A stretch of 64,000 bases of DNA from Christensenellaceae bacterium (GCA_017523755.1 JAFWWA010000038.1:1-64000), one strand, 5' to 3'. Positions 35,091-45,158 are shown, numbered from the stretch's first letter. Notes: generated by a model from the letters alone, not told the origin. Made by a program: numbers and translations.

Positions 35091-35114
35091 AACACTTAAA
35101 TATAGGAGAAAGAA

Positions 35115-36251
35115 TTGAAAATAATACATCTGTCTGATCTTCATATAGGAAAGACCGTGCACGGGTTTTCGATGACGGATGATCAGAGACATATCTTTGA
35201 TGAGATACTTAAGATAATCGACAGTGAGTCGCCTGACGCTGTGATCATGGCCGGCGATATCTACGACAGGACAGTTCCTTCCGCTGAAGCTGTAAGGCTT
35301 TTCGACGGATTCCTGTACGAAGTTACAAGAAGGGATACTTCCGTATTCATAATAAGCGGTAACCATGATTCGGCTGACCGTGTCGCGTTCGGCGGCAGGC
35401 TGATGTCAAAGAGCAGAGTATACATTTCCCCGTCCTACCGCGGTGCGGAGGATCCTGTCGTCCTTCATGACGATAAGGGGGAAGTGCGTTTTTATATGCT
35501 TCCCTTCATAAAGCCTTCGCACGTAAGGGCGGCGTTTGACGAGGACGATATAGATACCTATGAGGACGCAGTAAAAAGGGCAGTTGAAAAGATGGATATC
35601 GATCAGTCCGTGAGGAACGTCCTTATAGCCCATCAGACGGTCACAGGAGCTGAAAGGAGCGAATCCGAGGATATAGCGGTAGGAGGCGTGGACTCCGTCG
35701 ACGCCCATATCTTTGACAGCTTCGATTATGTGGCTTTAGGCCATCTGCACAGACCGCAGTCTGTTCTTAAGGAAACGGTAAGATACTCAGGGTCACCTCT
35801 CAAATACTCGTTCTCAGAGGCCGATCACGACAAGTCGGTAACGGTCGTTTCATTGATGGAGAAGGGAAACACATCGGTCAGCACCGTGCCGTTAAGACCG
35901 CTAAGAGACATGCTGATCATAAGAGGCACATATATGGAGCTAACCGACAGATCCTTTTACAGGGATATTGACAGGAATGCGTATATAAAGGCAGTCCTCA
36001 CCGATGAGGACGACGTACCCGATGCGATGAGCAGGCTCAGGACCGTCTATCCGAACATCATGGCCATAGACTATGACAACTTAAGGACAAGGAGCCGGTC
36101 CTTCGTCTCTGCGGCAGAAGATACTGAAAAAAAGAGCGAGATCGATCTGTTCGATGACCTGTTCTTTACCCAGAACGGGCAGCGCATGTCACCTGAGCAG
36201 AGGGAAGCCGCGGAAGAGATCTTAAGCGAACTTAAGGAAAGGGAAAGATAA
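35115..36251 (+). CDS. sbcD: SbcD nuclease subunit (Mre11-like)
   Basis: 378 residues. Calcineurin-like phosphoesterase motifs appear in order: HLSDLHIGKTV, AGDIYDRTVP, ISGNHDSADR, VLIAHQTV and ALGHLHRPQ, supplying the two-metal site. With SbcC it cuts hairpins and covalently blocked DNA ends. A TTG start follows AGGAG; the stop shares one base with the sbcC start, so the complex is made together. Confidence 0.95.
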   Translation: MKIIHLSDLHIGKTVHGFSMTDDQRHIFDEILKIIDSESPDAVIMAGDIYDRTVPSAEAVRLFDGFLYEVTRRDTSVFIISGNHDSADRVAFGGRLMSKSRVYISPSYRGAEDPVVLHDDKGEVRFYMLPFIKPSHVRAAFDEDDIDTYEDAVKRAVEKMDIDQSVRNVLIAHQTVTGAERSESEDIAVGGVDSVDAHIFDSFDYVALGHLHRPQSVLKETVRYSGSPLKYSFSEADHDKSVTVVSLMEKGNTSVSTVPLRPLRDMLIIRGTYMELTDRSFYRDIDRNAYIKAVLTDEDDVPDAMSRLRTVYPNIMAIDYDNLRTRSRSFVSAAEDTEKKSEIDLFDDLFFTQNGQRMSPEQREAAEEILSELKERER

Positions 36252-39019
36252 TGAGGCCATTAAGACTTACGATTTCAGCTTTCGGGCCGTATGTAAGAAG
36301 AACGGTCCTCGATATGGATAAACTTGGCGTGAGCGGCCTCTATCTCATAACAGGCGATACGGGGGCCGGCAAGACGACCCTTTTTGACGCCATCACCTAC
36401 GCGCTTTACGGTGAGCCGAGCGGTACCGTAAGGGACAATACGATGTTAAGGTCCAAATATGCCGACGATGATACACCGACTGAAGTCGAGCTCGTATTCA
36501 CGCATAACGGGAAGGAATATACGGTAAGAAGGAATCCGGAATATCAGAGAAGGAAGATGAGAGGCGATGGATTCACAAGCGTTTCCGCATCAGCTGAGCT
36601 CATAATGCCGGACGGTACCGTCATCTCAAAGAGGGGCGAGGTCAATGAAGCCGTAACAGGGATAATCGGGGTGTCGAGGTCCCAGTTCTCTCAGATAGCC
36701 ATGATAGCCCAGGGGGACTTTTTAAAAGTCCTTAACGCCGACACAAGAACGAGGCAGGAGATATTCAGGAACATATTCGGCACCGGTCTCTTCAGCGATT
36801 TCCAGGATAAGCTCAAGGAGAAGACAAGGGAGCTAGGCCAGAGGCTGCAGCTGATAAACAACAGTATCTATCAGTATATCTCCCAGATCATGTCGGACGG
36901 AGAAGCAATAACTGAGGACGATCTCGGAAACGGCAGGTTTGCAACGATTGAGATATCGGCCATAACCGAGAAGCTTAAGGACCTTATCGAAAGAGACAGT
37001 AAACTTATAAAGGAAAACAGGAAGAAGTCCGCCGCCGCCGGTGAGCTCTCGCAAAGGCTCGTATCGGAGATCGGTAAAGCAGCCGAACGTGAGGAACTGC
37101 GGAAGAGCATCGAAAAAGAGACTGCCGAGCTTGAGAAGAAGCGGGAGGAACTAAGCGCAGGCGAAGCCGCGCTTAAAACAGCCGGATCGTCACTGCCCGA
37201 CGCTGAAAAGATGACGAAGGAAGCGTCTTCGTTAAGGACCATTCTGCCGCTCTACAGGGAACTCAGCGATGTTGTGATGACCAGGGAAGGGTCAGCTCAA
37301 AAACTCGTGACGGCAAAAAAAGCTCGCGCTGACCTTGAGGCTCAGATAAACGCCAGGAACACAAGGCTAGAGGAACTGAGAGCCTCAGCCAGGTCAAGGG
37401 AAAAAGCCGGTGAGGAAAAGCTGGCTCTCATAAACGAAAAGGAGACCTCTGAGGACAGAAGGAACAGATTAAGAGCGCTTTTTAAGGATCACAGGGAATG
37501 CAGGGCCCTTTTTGACGCACTTAAAAAGGCGCAGAAGGAATATGCCGAAAAGAGCCTGGATCAGGAAAGACTCAAAAAAGAGGCAGGAACACTGAGGAAG
37601 CTCTTTAATGACGAACAGGCCGGTATAATGGCAAGTTCCCTTAAGGAAGGTGAGCCCTGTCCTGTCTGCGGTTCCGTCCATCATCCGGATCTTGCCCATA
37701 TATCCAAGGAAGCACCGTCGCAGGATGAGGTGGAAAAGGCTGAGGCTGACGCCGAAAACGCACTTACGGAAGCAAATGAGAAGAGCAGGGAAGCCGGAGA
37801 GTTGAGAGCCCGCTTTGAATCGAAAAAAGAAGCTTTCATGGATGCGGTGAGCTCTCTTGTGCAGATAAGCTCTTTTGAAACAGCTGACGCAGAGATCATA
37901 AGATATGGAGAAGATGAAAAGCTGCATATAAACGAACTCGAGCAGAAGATAAAGGAAAAGGACGAGGCCATAAAGATAAGGGAAGATGCCTTAAAGGACA
38001 TTGAGGCCATGGAGAAAGAGGTCAGCAGCGCCAGGGAAAGTTTGTCTGAAAAAGCTGAAGAGATATCCTCGCTGATCTCTCTCATATCGAGTCTTGACGA
38101 TCAGATAGATACAAGAAAAAAAGGTCTTAAGTATAAGGACATGGAAGAGGCCGAAGCTGTCGCCTTAAAGCTCGAACTGGATGCGGAAAAGATAACAGCG
38201 TCTTATGAATCCGCAAGGAAGACTGCTGATGAGGCGAGGCTCAGGCTGACAGAGATATCCGCCGGGCTAATGAAGCTGAAGGCCGAGTTCGATAAGGGGA
38301 TCGATTACGATACAGGACTTCTTATTGAACAGAAAAAGAAGAACGATGAAGATATAAGTCTGATCAACTCGGAATATGATGCCGCTCTGCCCAGGCTGAC
38401 ATCAAATACAGCCCTTCTTGAGAATATCATAAAGAATTCGGAGGACCTTGCTGTGACCGAGGAACGGTTCCGTATGATGAAGACTCTGTCGGATACCGCG
38501 AACGGCTCGCTTTCAAACAAGGATAAGATCATGCTTGAGACCTATGTCCAGATGAACTATTTCGACCGGATCATAAGAAGGGCAAATGTCCATCTGATGA
38601 GCATGTCGGGCGGGAAATACGACCTCAAGAGGAGCGAGAATGCAAGGGACAACCGGTCCCAGACGGGTCTAGGGCTAAACGTCATAGACCATTACAACGG
38701 CACCGAAAGGAGCGTAAGATCCCTTTCCGGAGGTGAATCGTTTCTCGCTTCCCTTTGCCTGGCGCTTGGCCTTTCCGAGGAGATCCAGGCGTCCGCGGGA
38801 GGGATCAGCCTTGACGTGATGTTCGTCGACGAGGGCTTCGGTTCCCTTGACGAGGAGATACTTGAGCAGGCAATGAGGGCCCTCAAGAGCCTCTCGAGCG
38901 GGAACAGGCTCATAGGCATAATATCCCACGTGGAGGAGCTGAGACGGGAGATAGACAAGCAGGTCATCGTAAGGAAGGAAGCCTCGGGCGGGAGCACTGC
39001 CGAGATCGTGATACAGTAA
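36251..39019 (+). CDS. sbcC: SbcC ATPase subunit (Rad50-like)
   Basis: 922 residues, usual SMC-like layout: Walker A GDTGAGKTT (about 30-38), long coiled coil, zinc hook CPVCG (about 474-478) near the middle, coiled coil again, signature RSLSGGESFLAS (about 817-828) and Walker B MFVDEGFGSLDEE (about 857). Partner of SbcD for DNA-end processing. The ATG overlaps the sbcD stop. Confidence 0.96.
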   Translation: MRPLRLTISAFGPYVRRTVLDMDKLGVSGLYLITGDTGAGKTTLFDAITYALYGEPSGTVRDNTMLRSKYADDDTPTEVELVFTHNGKEYTVRRNPEYQRRKMRGDGFTSVSASAELIMPDGTVISKRGEVNEAVTGIIGVSRSQFSQIAMIAQGDFLKVLNADTRTRQEIFRNIFGTGLFSDFQDKLKEKTRELGQRLQLINNSIYQYISQIMSDGEAITEDDLGNGRFATIEISAITEKLKDLIERDSKLIKENRKKSAAAGELSQRLVSEIGKAAEREELRKSIEKETAELEKKREELSAGEAALKTAGSSLPDAEKMTKEASSLRTILPLYRELSDVVMTREGSAQKLVTAKKARADLEAQINARNTRLEELRASARSREKAGEEKLALINEKETSEDRRNRLRALFKDHRECRALFDALKKAQKEYAEKSLDQERLKKEAGTLRKLFNDEQAGIMASSLKEGEPCPVCGSVHHPDLAHISKEAPSQDEVEKAEADAENALTEANEKSREAGELRARFESKKEAFMDAVSSLVQISSFETADAEIIRYGEDEKLHINELEQKIKEKDEAIKIREDALKDIEAMEKEVSSARESLSEKAEEISSLISLISSLDDQIDTRKKGLKYKDMEEAEAVALKLELDAEKITASYESARKTADEARLRLTEISAGLMKLKAEFDKGIDYDTGLLIEQKKKNDEDISLINSEYDAALPRLTSNTALLENIIKNSEDLAVTEERFRMMKTLSDTANGSLSNKDKIMLETYVQMNYFDRIIRRANVHLMSMSGGKYDLKRSENARDNRSQTGLGLNVIDHYNGTERSVRSLSGGESFLASLCLALGLSEEIQASAGGISLDVMFVDEGFGSLDEEILEQAMRALKSLSSGNRLIGIISHVEELRREIDKQVIVRKEASGGSTAEIVIQ

Positions 39020-39044
39020 ATCAAAAACATTTTAAAAGTTGGGT

Positions 39045-39073
39045 TTGACTTTTTATAAGAGTCGTTGTATTAT
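39045..39073 (+). promoter_or_regulatory. tRNA-Pro promoter
   Basis: -35 TTGACT (39045-39050), 17 bases, -10 TATTAT (39068-39073), eleven bases before the tRNA. Confidence 0.75.
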
Positions 39074-39083
39074 ACAAAAGGTA

Positions 39084-39161
39084 TCTGGGTGTGGCGCAGT
39101 TTGGTAGCGTGCTTGAATGGGGTTCAAGAGGCCGGAGGTTCAAATCCTCTCACCCAGACCA
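39084..39161 (+). tRNA. tRNA-Pro(GGG), CCA encoded
   Basis: Seven-base acceptor TCTGGGT / ACCCAGA, anticodon stem CTTGA / TCAAG with loop ATGGGGT, giving anticodon GGG; T arm GGAGG-TTCAAAT-CCTCT. CCA follows the acceptor in the DNA (39159-39161). It reads CCC and CCT. The nearby proS T-box could respond to it. Confidence 0.95.
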
Positions 39162-39164
39162 CTT

Positions 39165-39206
39165 TTTTATAAAGGTGCAGAGCTGTGATGCCCTGCATCT
39201 TTTTTG
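39165..39206 (+). terminator. Terminator after tRNA
   Basis: AGGTGCAG / CTGCATCT hairpin with TTTTTTG tail, after a short T-run. Confidence 0.75.
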
Positions 39207-39270
39207 TTTGAAATAAATACCCCGGTCTGATATATTCTTGATATAAAAACGGATCGCCGGAGGCATATAA

Positions 39271-39972
39271 ATGAAGATCTCTAAACTATTGCTCATAACC
39301 ATGACTGTTGTTATTTTAGTGTCTGCTGCTTCATGCGGGACAAAGGAAGAAGCTGTTCCCGAACCTACGGAAGCAGTCACTGAAGTTCCTGAAAAGACAG
39401 ATGCTCCTGTGGCAAAAGAATCTGCAGCAGCTACTGAAGAGGCAGTGCCTTTAAAGACCGATATGCCTGAGGAAGTGGTTTCTGAGACAACAGCTCCCGA
39501 GGAGACAAAAGAGCCTGAAGAAGTGACTGAAACGGAAGCTGAAAATGAGGAAGACATCATAGTGGAATATCCGCCGCTCGATGTGCTGGATTATCTCAGC
39601 GAACCCGGTGAGGATCTTGTTTCCGAGCTTGAGGAGACGGCAGGCTATATGCAGGGCGTTACAAAGTACGATGATCCCGAATATCCGCTTGCCGCATATA
39701 AGGGCAAGGGGCTCTTCATGGGATACGACAGCGAAAAGGGCATGAAGATAATAATAAGCAAAAACGCGCCCGTAAAGGTATACCCCGTTGAGCTTAATAT
39801 GGGCATGGACGAGATAGAGGAACAGTTCAGGAACAACTTTGACGGAGGGTATGAGATCACATCCGAGGATGACGGGAAAAAGATCACGGTGACGATGGGA
39901 AAAGGGATATCCTACGTCTTCATATCCGATGATGCGGGAAAGATAGCTTCGATAGAATACACTGACAAATGA
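39271..39972 (+). CDS. Hypothetical lipoprotein
   Basis: 233 residues. Signal peptide with lipobox LVSAASC (Cys about residue 22), so predicted to be lipid-anchored outside. A Thr/Pro/Glu-rich acidic linker (about 25-100) leads to a 130-residue globular part (FMGYDSEKGMKIIISKNAPVKVYP and on). No family recognised. ATG 39271 is 110 bases after the tRNA and separated from it by a terminator. Confidence 0.8.
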   Translation: MKISKLLLITMTVVILVSAASCGTKEEAVPEPTEAVTEVPEKTDAPVAKESAAATEEAVPLKTDMPEEVVSETTAPEETKEPEEVTETEAENEEDIIVEYPPLDVLDYLSEPGEDLVSELEETAGYMQGVTKYDDPEYPLAAYKGKGLFMGYDSEKGMKIIISKNAPVKVYPVELNMGMDEIEEQFRNNFDGGYEITSEDDGKKITVTMGKGISYVFISDDAGKIASIEYTDK

Positions 39973-39988
39973 TGCCGGGGTGACATAT

Positions 39989-40963
39989 ATGACAGCTTCA
40001 AATGAGATAAGGACCGGTTACAATACACCCTTCATTTCAAACAGGGCGGACCCGTATATCGTAAGGCATACGGACGGGAATTACTATTTCACCGCGACGT
40101 CGCCTCTTTATGACAGGATAATAATAAGAAAGAGCGGAACGCTCATGGGTCTTAAGGACGCACCTGAGCATGTTATCTGGGAAAGGCATGAAAAGGGCAA
40201 CATGAGCAAGCATATATGGGCTCCCGAGCTCCATTACATAGACGGCTCATGGTATATTTATTTCGCCGCGTCGAGGGTAAGCTCGAAATGGCGCTTAAGG
40301 CCGTATATCTTTAAATGCAGGGGACAGGATCCCGTAAACGACAGATGGGACGAGATGGGGCAGATAAGGTGCGCCGACGACGATATATATTCGTTCAGGG
40401 CGTTCAGTCTCGACTCGACAGTGTTCTCCCACAGGGGAAAGCTCTATATCATCTGGGCTGAGAAGGTGAGCGTCGGCATACAGATCTCGAACCTGTATAT
40501 AGCCGAGATGGAGAGCCCCTTAAAGCTTAAGACCTGCCAGGTGCTGCTCACGACTCCCGACTATGACTGGGAGAGAAGGGATATCTGGGTCAACGAAGGA
40601 CCTGCCGTCATAAAACACGGCGGCAAGATATACGTGACCTATTCCGCAAGCGCAACAGGAGAGTGCTACTGCATGGGCATGCTCGAGATAAATGAGGACG
40701 AGGACATCCTTGACCCCAGAGCCTGGAAAAAGAGAAGGCAGCCGGTGCTTAAAAGCGATCCCGAAAAAGGCTTTTTCGGTCCCGGGCACAACAGCTTCAC
40801 TTATCTTCCCGACGGTACGCCCGTATGCGTATTCCATGCGAGGACATACAGCGAGATAGAGGGCGACCCCCTTGACGATCCCAACAGGCACTGCTTCATA
40901 ATGAAGGTAAAATGGAATAGTGACGGATCGCCGGTTTTCAGTTTTGATGATATTCTGACTTAA
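39989..40963 (+). CDS. Glycoside hydrolase family 43 enzyme
   Basis: 324 residues, five-bladed propeller, cytosolic (no signal). Start ATG 39989 has GGGGTG upstream. The GH43 catalytic acids are visible: Asp in SNRADPYIV (base), Asp in FSLDSTVF (pKa modulator), Glu in WVNEGPAVI (acid); GFFGPGHNSF near the end is also typical. Probably an alpha-L-arabinofuranosidase or exo-arabinanase type; the subfamily is not certain. It follows the lipoprotein by 16 bases, suggesting one transcript. Confidence 0.88.
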   Translation: MTASNEIRTGYNTPFISNRADPYIVRHTDGNYYFTATSPLYDRIIIRKSGTLMGLKDAPEHVIWERHEKGNMSKHIWAPELHYIDGSWYIYFAASRVSSKWRLRPYIFKCRGQDPVNDRWDEMGQIRCADDDIYSFRAFSLDSTVFSHRGKLYIIWAEKVSVGIQISNLYIAEMESPLKLKTCQVLLTTPDYDWERRDIWVNEGPAVIKHGGKIYVTYSASATGECYCMGMLEINEDEDILDPRAWKKRRQPVLKSDPEKGFFGPGHNSFTYLPDGTPVCVFHARTYSEIEGDPLDDPNRHCFIMKVKWNSDGSPVFSFDDILT

Positions 40964-41032
40964 AATTAACTTAAAATGCAATTTTGACAAATGATATATT
41001 TCAGAAAAGCGGGCACGAGCCTGTTTTTTTGT

Positions 41033-41084
41033 TTGACAACGGAAGCCGTATATATTAAACTTTAAATAGTTGCATACGCAACTA
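41033..41084 (+). promoter_or_regulatory. marR promoter with MarR operator
   Basis: -35 TTGACA (41033-41038), 17 bases, -10 TAAACT (41056-41061), then the palindrome TAGTTGC-ATAC-GCAACTA (41067-41084) at about +1. This matches MarR-type operators, so the regulator probably represses itself and the ABC genes. Confidence 0.75.
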
Positions 41085-41127
41085 ATTTTATGCCTGCGTC
41101 TTTCAGATTTAAAAAGAGGTGAAGCAT

Positions 41128-41571
41128 ATGCCTAAGATCACAAGAGACCTTAACGTCCTTGCGCGGTGTTCGGTGTATTTCAGGGGAAGATCCTTTGAGA
41201 AGATCGGGATATCCGCGAACCAGTATTCATATATACTTTCAGTCATCAACAATCCGGGGATAACCCAGGACGGACTTTCAAAGCTGCTGTTCGTAAACAA
41301 GAGCAATGCTGCAAGGCAGCTAAAGGAGCTTGAGCAGAACGGCTTCATAATAAGGAAGCAGGGGCAGGACAAGAGGGTCATGTATGTATATCCGACGGAA
41401 AAGGCAGAGGAGATAAAGCCTGAGATACTGCGTGTCTTAAGGGAATGGAACAGCCTTATAACTGAAGGGATGACCGAGGAGGAGCTTGCGCTTCTTGAGA
41501 AGATGCTGGACAGGATAACCGACAGGGCTAAAGATTATGTACAGGGAAAGGAAAGACAATGCACACCATAA
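41128..41571 (+). CDS. MarR family transcriptional regulator
   Basis: 147 residues from ATG 41128 (AGAGGTG upstream; an in-frame GTG at 41119 lacks a site). Winged helix: GITQDGLSKLLFVNKSNAARQLKELEQNGFIIRKQGQDKRVMYVYPTEK. Dimer helices flank it. The gene overlaps the first ABC gene by 13 bases, so it is the local regulator of the exporter; the ligand is unknown. Confidence 0.9.
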   Translation: MPKITRDLNVLARCSVYFRGRSFEKIGISANQYSYILSVINNPGITQDGLSKLLFVNKSNAARQLKELEQNGFIIRKQGQDKRVMYVYPTEKAEEIKPEILRVLREWNSLITEGMTEEELALLEKMLDRITDRAKDYVQGKERQCTP

Positions 41572-43265
41572 TCCGATACATAAAGCCGTATAAGACAAAG
41601 ATGATCATAGGGACGTCGATAAAGTTCATCGGCGCGATCATGGACCTTTTCATTCCTTATCTTCTTGCCCATATCATAGACAACGTGGTCCCGCTTAAAG
41701 ATCCTAAGCTCATCTTCCTCTGGGGAGGAGGGATGATCCTTTTCTCTATACTCGCGTGGGCCACGAACGTCAACGCGAACCAGAGGGCAAGCCGAATAGC
41801 GGCTGACGCCACGAGGGAGATAAGGCACGACACCTTCTCAAAGATATCGTATCTTTCAAGCAGACAGCTCGATGAATTTACCGTCCCGTCACTCGTGTCA
41901 AGGCTGACCTCGGACACATACAACATACATAGGTTCCTTGGCATGATACAGAGGATGGGCGTGAGGGCCCCGTTCCTGCTCATAGGCGGGATAATAATAA
42001 CATTCACGCTTGAGCCTGTACTTACCCTGATACAGGTCGCGATCCTTCCCGTGATATGCGTGATAGTCTACTTCGTATCCAGGAAGGGAATACCGATGTT
42101 CAACGACCTGCACAGATCGGTCGACGGTCTTGTAAGGATAGTGCAGGAGAACTGCATAGGCATAAGGGTCATAAAGGCTCTCTCAAAGACGGATTACGAG
42201 ATCGGCCATTTCAAGGACATAAACGAAGAGGTCTCGGACAAGGACGAGCACGCGACTGCGGTCATGAGCATAACCGGGCCCTGCATGAACTTTATCCTGA
42301 ACTTCGGAGTCACAATCATCCTCATAGTAGGAGCCTACAGGGTCAACGCCGGCATATCCCAGGTGGGCAAGCTCATAGCGTTCCAGACCTACGTTACGAT
42401 AATACTTAACGCTATGCTCTCGGTCACGAGGATATTCATGATGTACTCGAGGGCGTCCTCGTCCGCGGACAGGATAGGAGAGGTGCTTGCGGCAAAGGAC
42501 GGAATGCCGTTAGGCACACCTGACAGAAAGGAGACAGACAGCCATATAGAATTCGAGAACGTCTCATTCTCCTACAACAAGATCAGGAACAACATAAACG
42601 ATCTGTCCTTCAGCTTAAAGCACGGACAGACGCTCGGCATCATAGGTGCTACGGGCTCAGGTAAGTCCACGCTCATACAGCTGCTATTAAGATTCTATGA
42701 CCCGCAGAAGGGCGTGATCAGGATCAACGGCGAGGACATAAAGGGAATGGCTCCCGAAGTCCTCTACACGAAGTTCGGAATAGCCTTCCAGAACGATATA
42801 CTGCTGGCCGATACGATAAAGGAGAATATCGTCTACGGCCGTGAAGGGATCACTGATGAGAGCATTGAGAAGGCAATAGAGGCAGCCCAGGCGAAGAACT
42901 TCATAGACGAGCTCGAGGAAGGCGTGATGCACGAGCTCACGATCAAGGGTGCCAATATAAGCGGTGGACAGAAGCAGAGGGTGCTCATATCGAGAGCTCT
43001 CGCGGGAGACCCCGAGATACTCATCCTCGACGACAGCTCGAGCGCTCTTGACTATAAGACAGACGCTGCCTTAAGACAGGCTATTAACAGGGACTTCAAG
43101 GATACGACCACCATAATAGTCGCGCAGAGGATTAGTTCCATAATGAACGCTGACGATATCATCGTACTTGAGCAGGGCAATGTCGTTGGACACGGCAGGC
43201 ATGAAGATCTTATGAGGGACTGCAAAGAATACGCGGACATCTATGATCTTCAGATGGGAGGCTGA
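41559..43265 (+). CDS. ABC exporter subunit A (degenerate site)
   Basis: 568 residues: six TM helices (about 1-310) then an NBD. Walker A is GATGSGKST, Q-loop AFQNDI, signature ISGGQKQRV, Walker B ILILDDSS: the usual catalytic Glu is Asp, so this chain holds the inactive half-site as in heterodimeric MdlAB/TM287-like exporters. Exports lipids or drugs; substrate unknown. It overlaps marR by 13 bases, and the partner starts one base after its stop. Confidence 0.93.
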   Translation: MHTIIRYIKPYKTKMIIGTSIKFIGAIMDLFIPYLLAHIIDNVVPLKDPKLIFLWGGGMILFSILAWATNVNANQRASRIAADATREIRHDTFSKISYLSSRQLDEFTVPSLVSRLTSDTYNIHRFLGMIQRMGVRAPFLLIGGIIITFTLEPVLTLIQVAILPVICVIVYFVSRKGIPMFNDLHRSVDGLVRIVQENCIGIRVIKALSKTDYEIGHFKDINEEVSDKDEHATAVMSITGPCMNFILNFGVTIILIVGAYRVNAGISQVGKLIAFQTYVTIILNAMLSVTRIFMMYSRASSSADRIGEVLAAKDGMPLGTPDRKETDSHIEFENVSFSYNKIRNNINDLSFSLKHGQTLGIIGATGSGKSTLIQLLLRFYDPQKGVIRINGEDIKGMAPEVLYTKFGIAFQNDILLADTIKENIVYGREGITDESIEKAIEAAQAKNFIDELEEGVMHELTIKGANISGGQKQRVLISRALAGDPEILILDDSSSALDYKTDAALRQAINRDFKDTTTIIVAQRISSIMNADDIIVLEQGNVVGHGRHEDLMRDCKEYADIYDLQMGG

Positions 43266-43266
43266 T

Positions 43267-45045
43267 ATGGACAGATTCGACAGGGAAAGATCAAGAAGGA
43301 ACTATACGACGGGTCAGATACTTAAGAGGCTGCTTCAGTACATGGCGAAGCATAAGCTCCTAATGTTCATGGGTTTCCTTTTGACCCTCGCCAGCAACAT
43401 ATTCAACCTCGTAGGCCCCACGCTTTCCGGATATGCCGTAAACGCCATAGAGCCGGGACCCGGCAAGGTCGATTTCGATACCGTAATATTCTACTCGGTG
43501 CTCATGATAATCCTCTACGCCGTCTCATCGGTATTCCAGTACATACAGGGAAGGATAATGCAGAGGCTCTCGATGAGAGTGTCCTATGAGTTAAGGCGGG
43601 ACCTTTTCAATAAGCTGCTTACGCTTCCCGTGGGATTCTTTGACAAGACCCAGACGGGAGACATCATAAGCGTGATAAACTACGACGTCGATACCATATC
43701 GACCTCGCTCTCAACAGACCTGCTGCAGATCTCGACGAGCCTTATAACCGTCCTCGGTTCCCTTTACATGATGCTCACGATATCGCCCGTGATGGTGCTG
43801 GTATTCGTCTTCACGATACCGGTCTCGATACTGTTCACCATATACAGATCCAAGACCATGAGACCTCTCTTCCATAAGAGGAGCAGGAAGCTCGGCGAGA
43901 TGAACGGTTTCGTTGAAGAGGTGACCTCGGGACAGAAGACGACCAAGGCCTACCATCAGGAGCAGACGATGATAAGCCGTTTCGACATAAAGAACGGCGA
44001 GGCTGTCGAGGCATTCTTCATGACAGAATACTACGGGGCAAAAATGGGTCCCACGGTCAACTTCATAAACAACATCTCGCTTTCGCTCGTCAGCGTATTC
44101 GGAGCGCTGATGTACCTTAAGAATGTCATATCGCTCGGCGATCTTTCGTCCTTCGTGCTGTATTCGAGGAAGTTCTCCGGCCCTATAAACGAGGCCGCGA
44201 ATATATTCTCCGAGCTGCAGAGCGCATTCTCGGCATCCAACAGGGTGTTTACGCTCATAGACGCCGATCCCGAGACTCAGGACCGTGAAGGCGCCTATGA
44301 CCTTAAGGAGTGTGAGGGGAACGTAAAGATAGACCATGTCGACTTCAGCTATGATCCCGGCATCCCCATAATAAAGGACTTCAGCCTTGATGTTAAGAAG
44401 GGGCAGCTGATAGCCATTGTAGGCCCTACCGGGGCCGGCAAGACGACCATAGTGAACCTGCTCATGAGGTTCTACGATGTGGACAAAGGAGCGATATTTG
44501 TAGACGGCCATGACATAAGGGATCTTACAAGGAAGAGCCTCAGGCTCTCGTACTCGATGGTGCTCCAGGATACGTAGCTGTTCTACGGGACTATAAAGGA
44601 GAACATCACCTACGGCAAAGAGAACGTCACGATGGATGAGGTGGTGAATGCCTGCAAGGCGGCAAAGATACACGACTTCATAATGTCGCTGCCTAAAGGC
44701 TATGATACCGTGCTTTCCGACAACGCCGTCAATATCTCGAAGGGACAGAAGCAGCTGATAACGATAGCGAGGGCAATGCTGCTCGAGAGCAAGATGCTGA
44801 TACTCGACGAGGCGACTTCGAACGTCGATACTCAGACCGAAAGGATGATACAGGACGCCATGTACGCGCTTATGGAAGGGAAGACATGCTTCGTCATAGC
44901 TCACAGGCTCTCGACTATAAGGAACGCGGACACGATCCTCGTCATGAACCACGGGCAGATCGTTGAGCAGGGCACGCACGAGGAGCTCATGGCAGCAGGG
45001 GGCTTCTACCACGATATGTATTATTCACAGTTCGCTTCGTATTAA
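43267..45045 (+). pseudogene. ABC exporter subunit B, interrupted by in-frame TAG
   Basis: The frame is 593 codons from ATG 43267 (GGGAGG upstream), with TAG at codon 437 (44575-44577). Homologues read QDTWLFYGTI at this spot; TAG differs from Trp TGG by one base. The stop falls after Walker A (GPTGAGKTT) and the Q-loop, so the short product would lack the signature (ISKGQKQ), Walker B (LILDEATS, catalytic Glu present) and switch His (IAHRLST). No reading-frame shift: codons continue to 45045. TAG is the stop of argC, argJ and the TIR gene here, so it is not a normal sense codon. Truncated, readthrough or sequencing error are all possible; a second start at 44632 has no ribosome site. Confidence 0.88.
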
Positions 45046-45060
45046 AAAACACAGGATATA

Positions 45061-45092
45061 AGGCCGCTGCCTAACGGGACAGCGGCTTTTAT
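45061..45092 (+). terminator. Terminator after ABC operon
   Basis: GCCGCTG (45063-45069) / CAGCGGC (45080-45086) then TTTTAT. Confidence 0.85.
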
Positions 45093-45145
45093 AATGCCAG
45101 GAAACATGGAAATATGTCTAAACCCCTTATATACGGTACATGTAT

Positions 45146-45158
45146 CATGGTATAATAA
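45146..45158 (+). promoter_or_regulatory. Promoter of the TerB cassette
   Basis: Extended -10 TGGTATAAT (TATAAT 45151-45156), 32 bases before ATG 45189, with a weak -35. Single promoter for the three-gene cassette. Confidence 0.6.

Noticed and set aside
39019-39271. tRNA-Pro as an integration site for a mobile element
   Set aside because: No integrase, excisionase or repeated tRNA 3' end was seen on either side; neighbours are housekeeping and ordinary genes.
44575-44577. TAG read as an amino acid by the organism
   Set aside because: TAG ends argC, argJ and the TIR gene in this window with terminators or starts right after, so it is a regular stop here; a genome-wide recoding is not supported.
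43711-45012. 433-codon ORF antisense to the ABC subunit B gene
   Set aside because: It lies opposite a gene with recognisable ABC motifs and its predicted protein is low-complexity (many HR/YR/RH), typical of a shadow frame; no ribosome site.
44632-45045. Separate ATPase gene starting at 44632
   Set aside because: Same frame as the interrupted ABC gene, no ribosome site, and it begins in the middle of an NBD; better seen as the tail of the broken gene.
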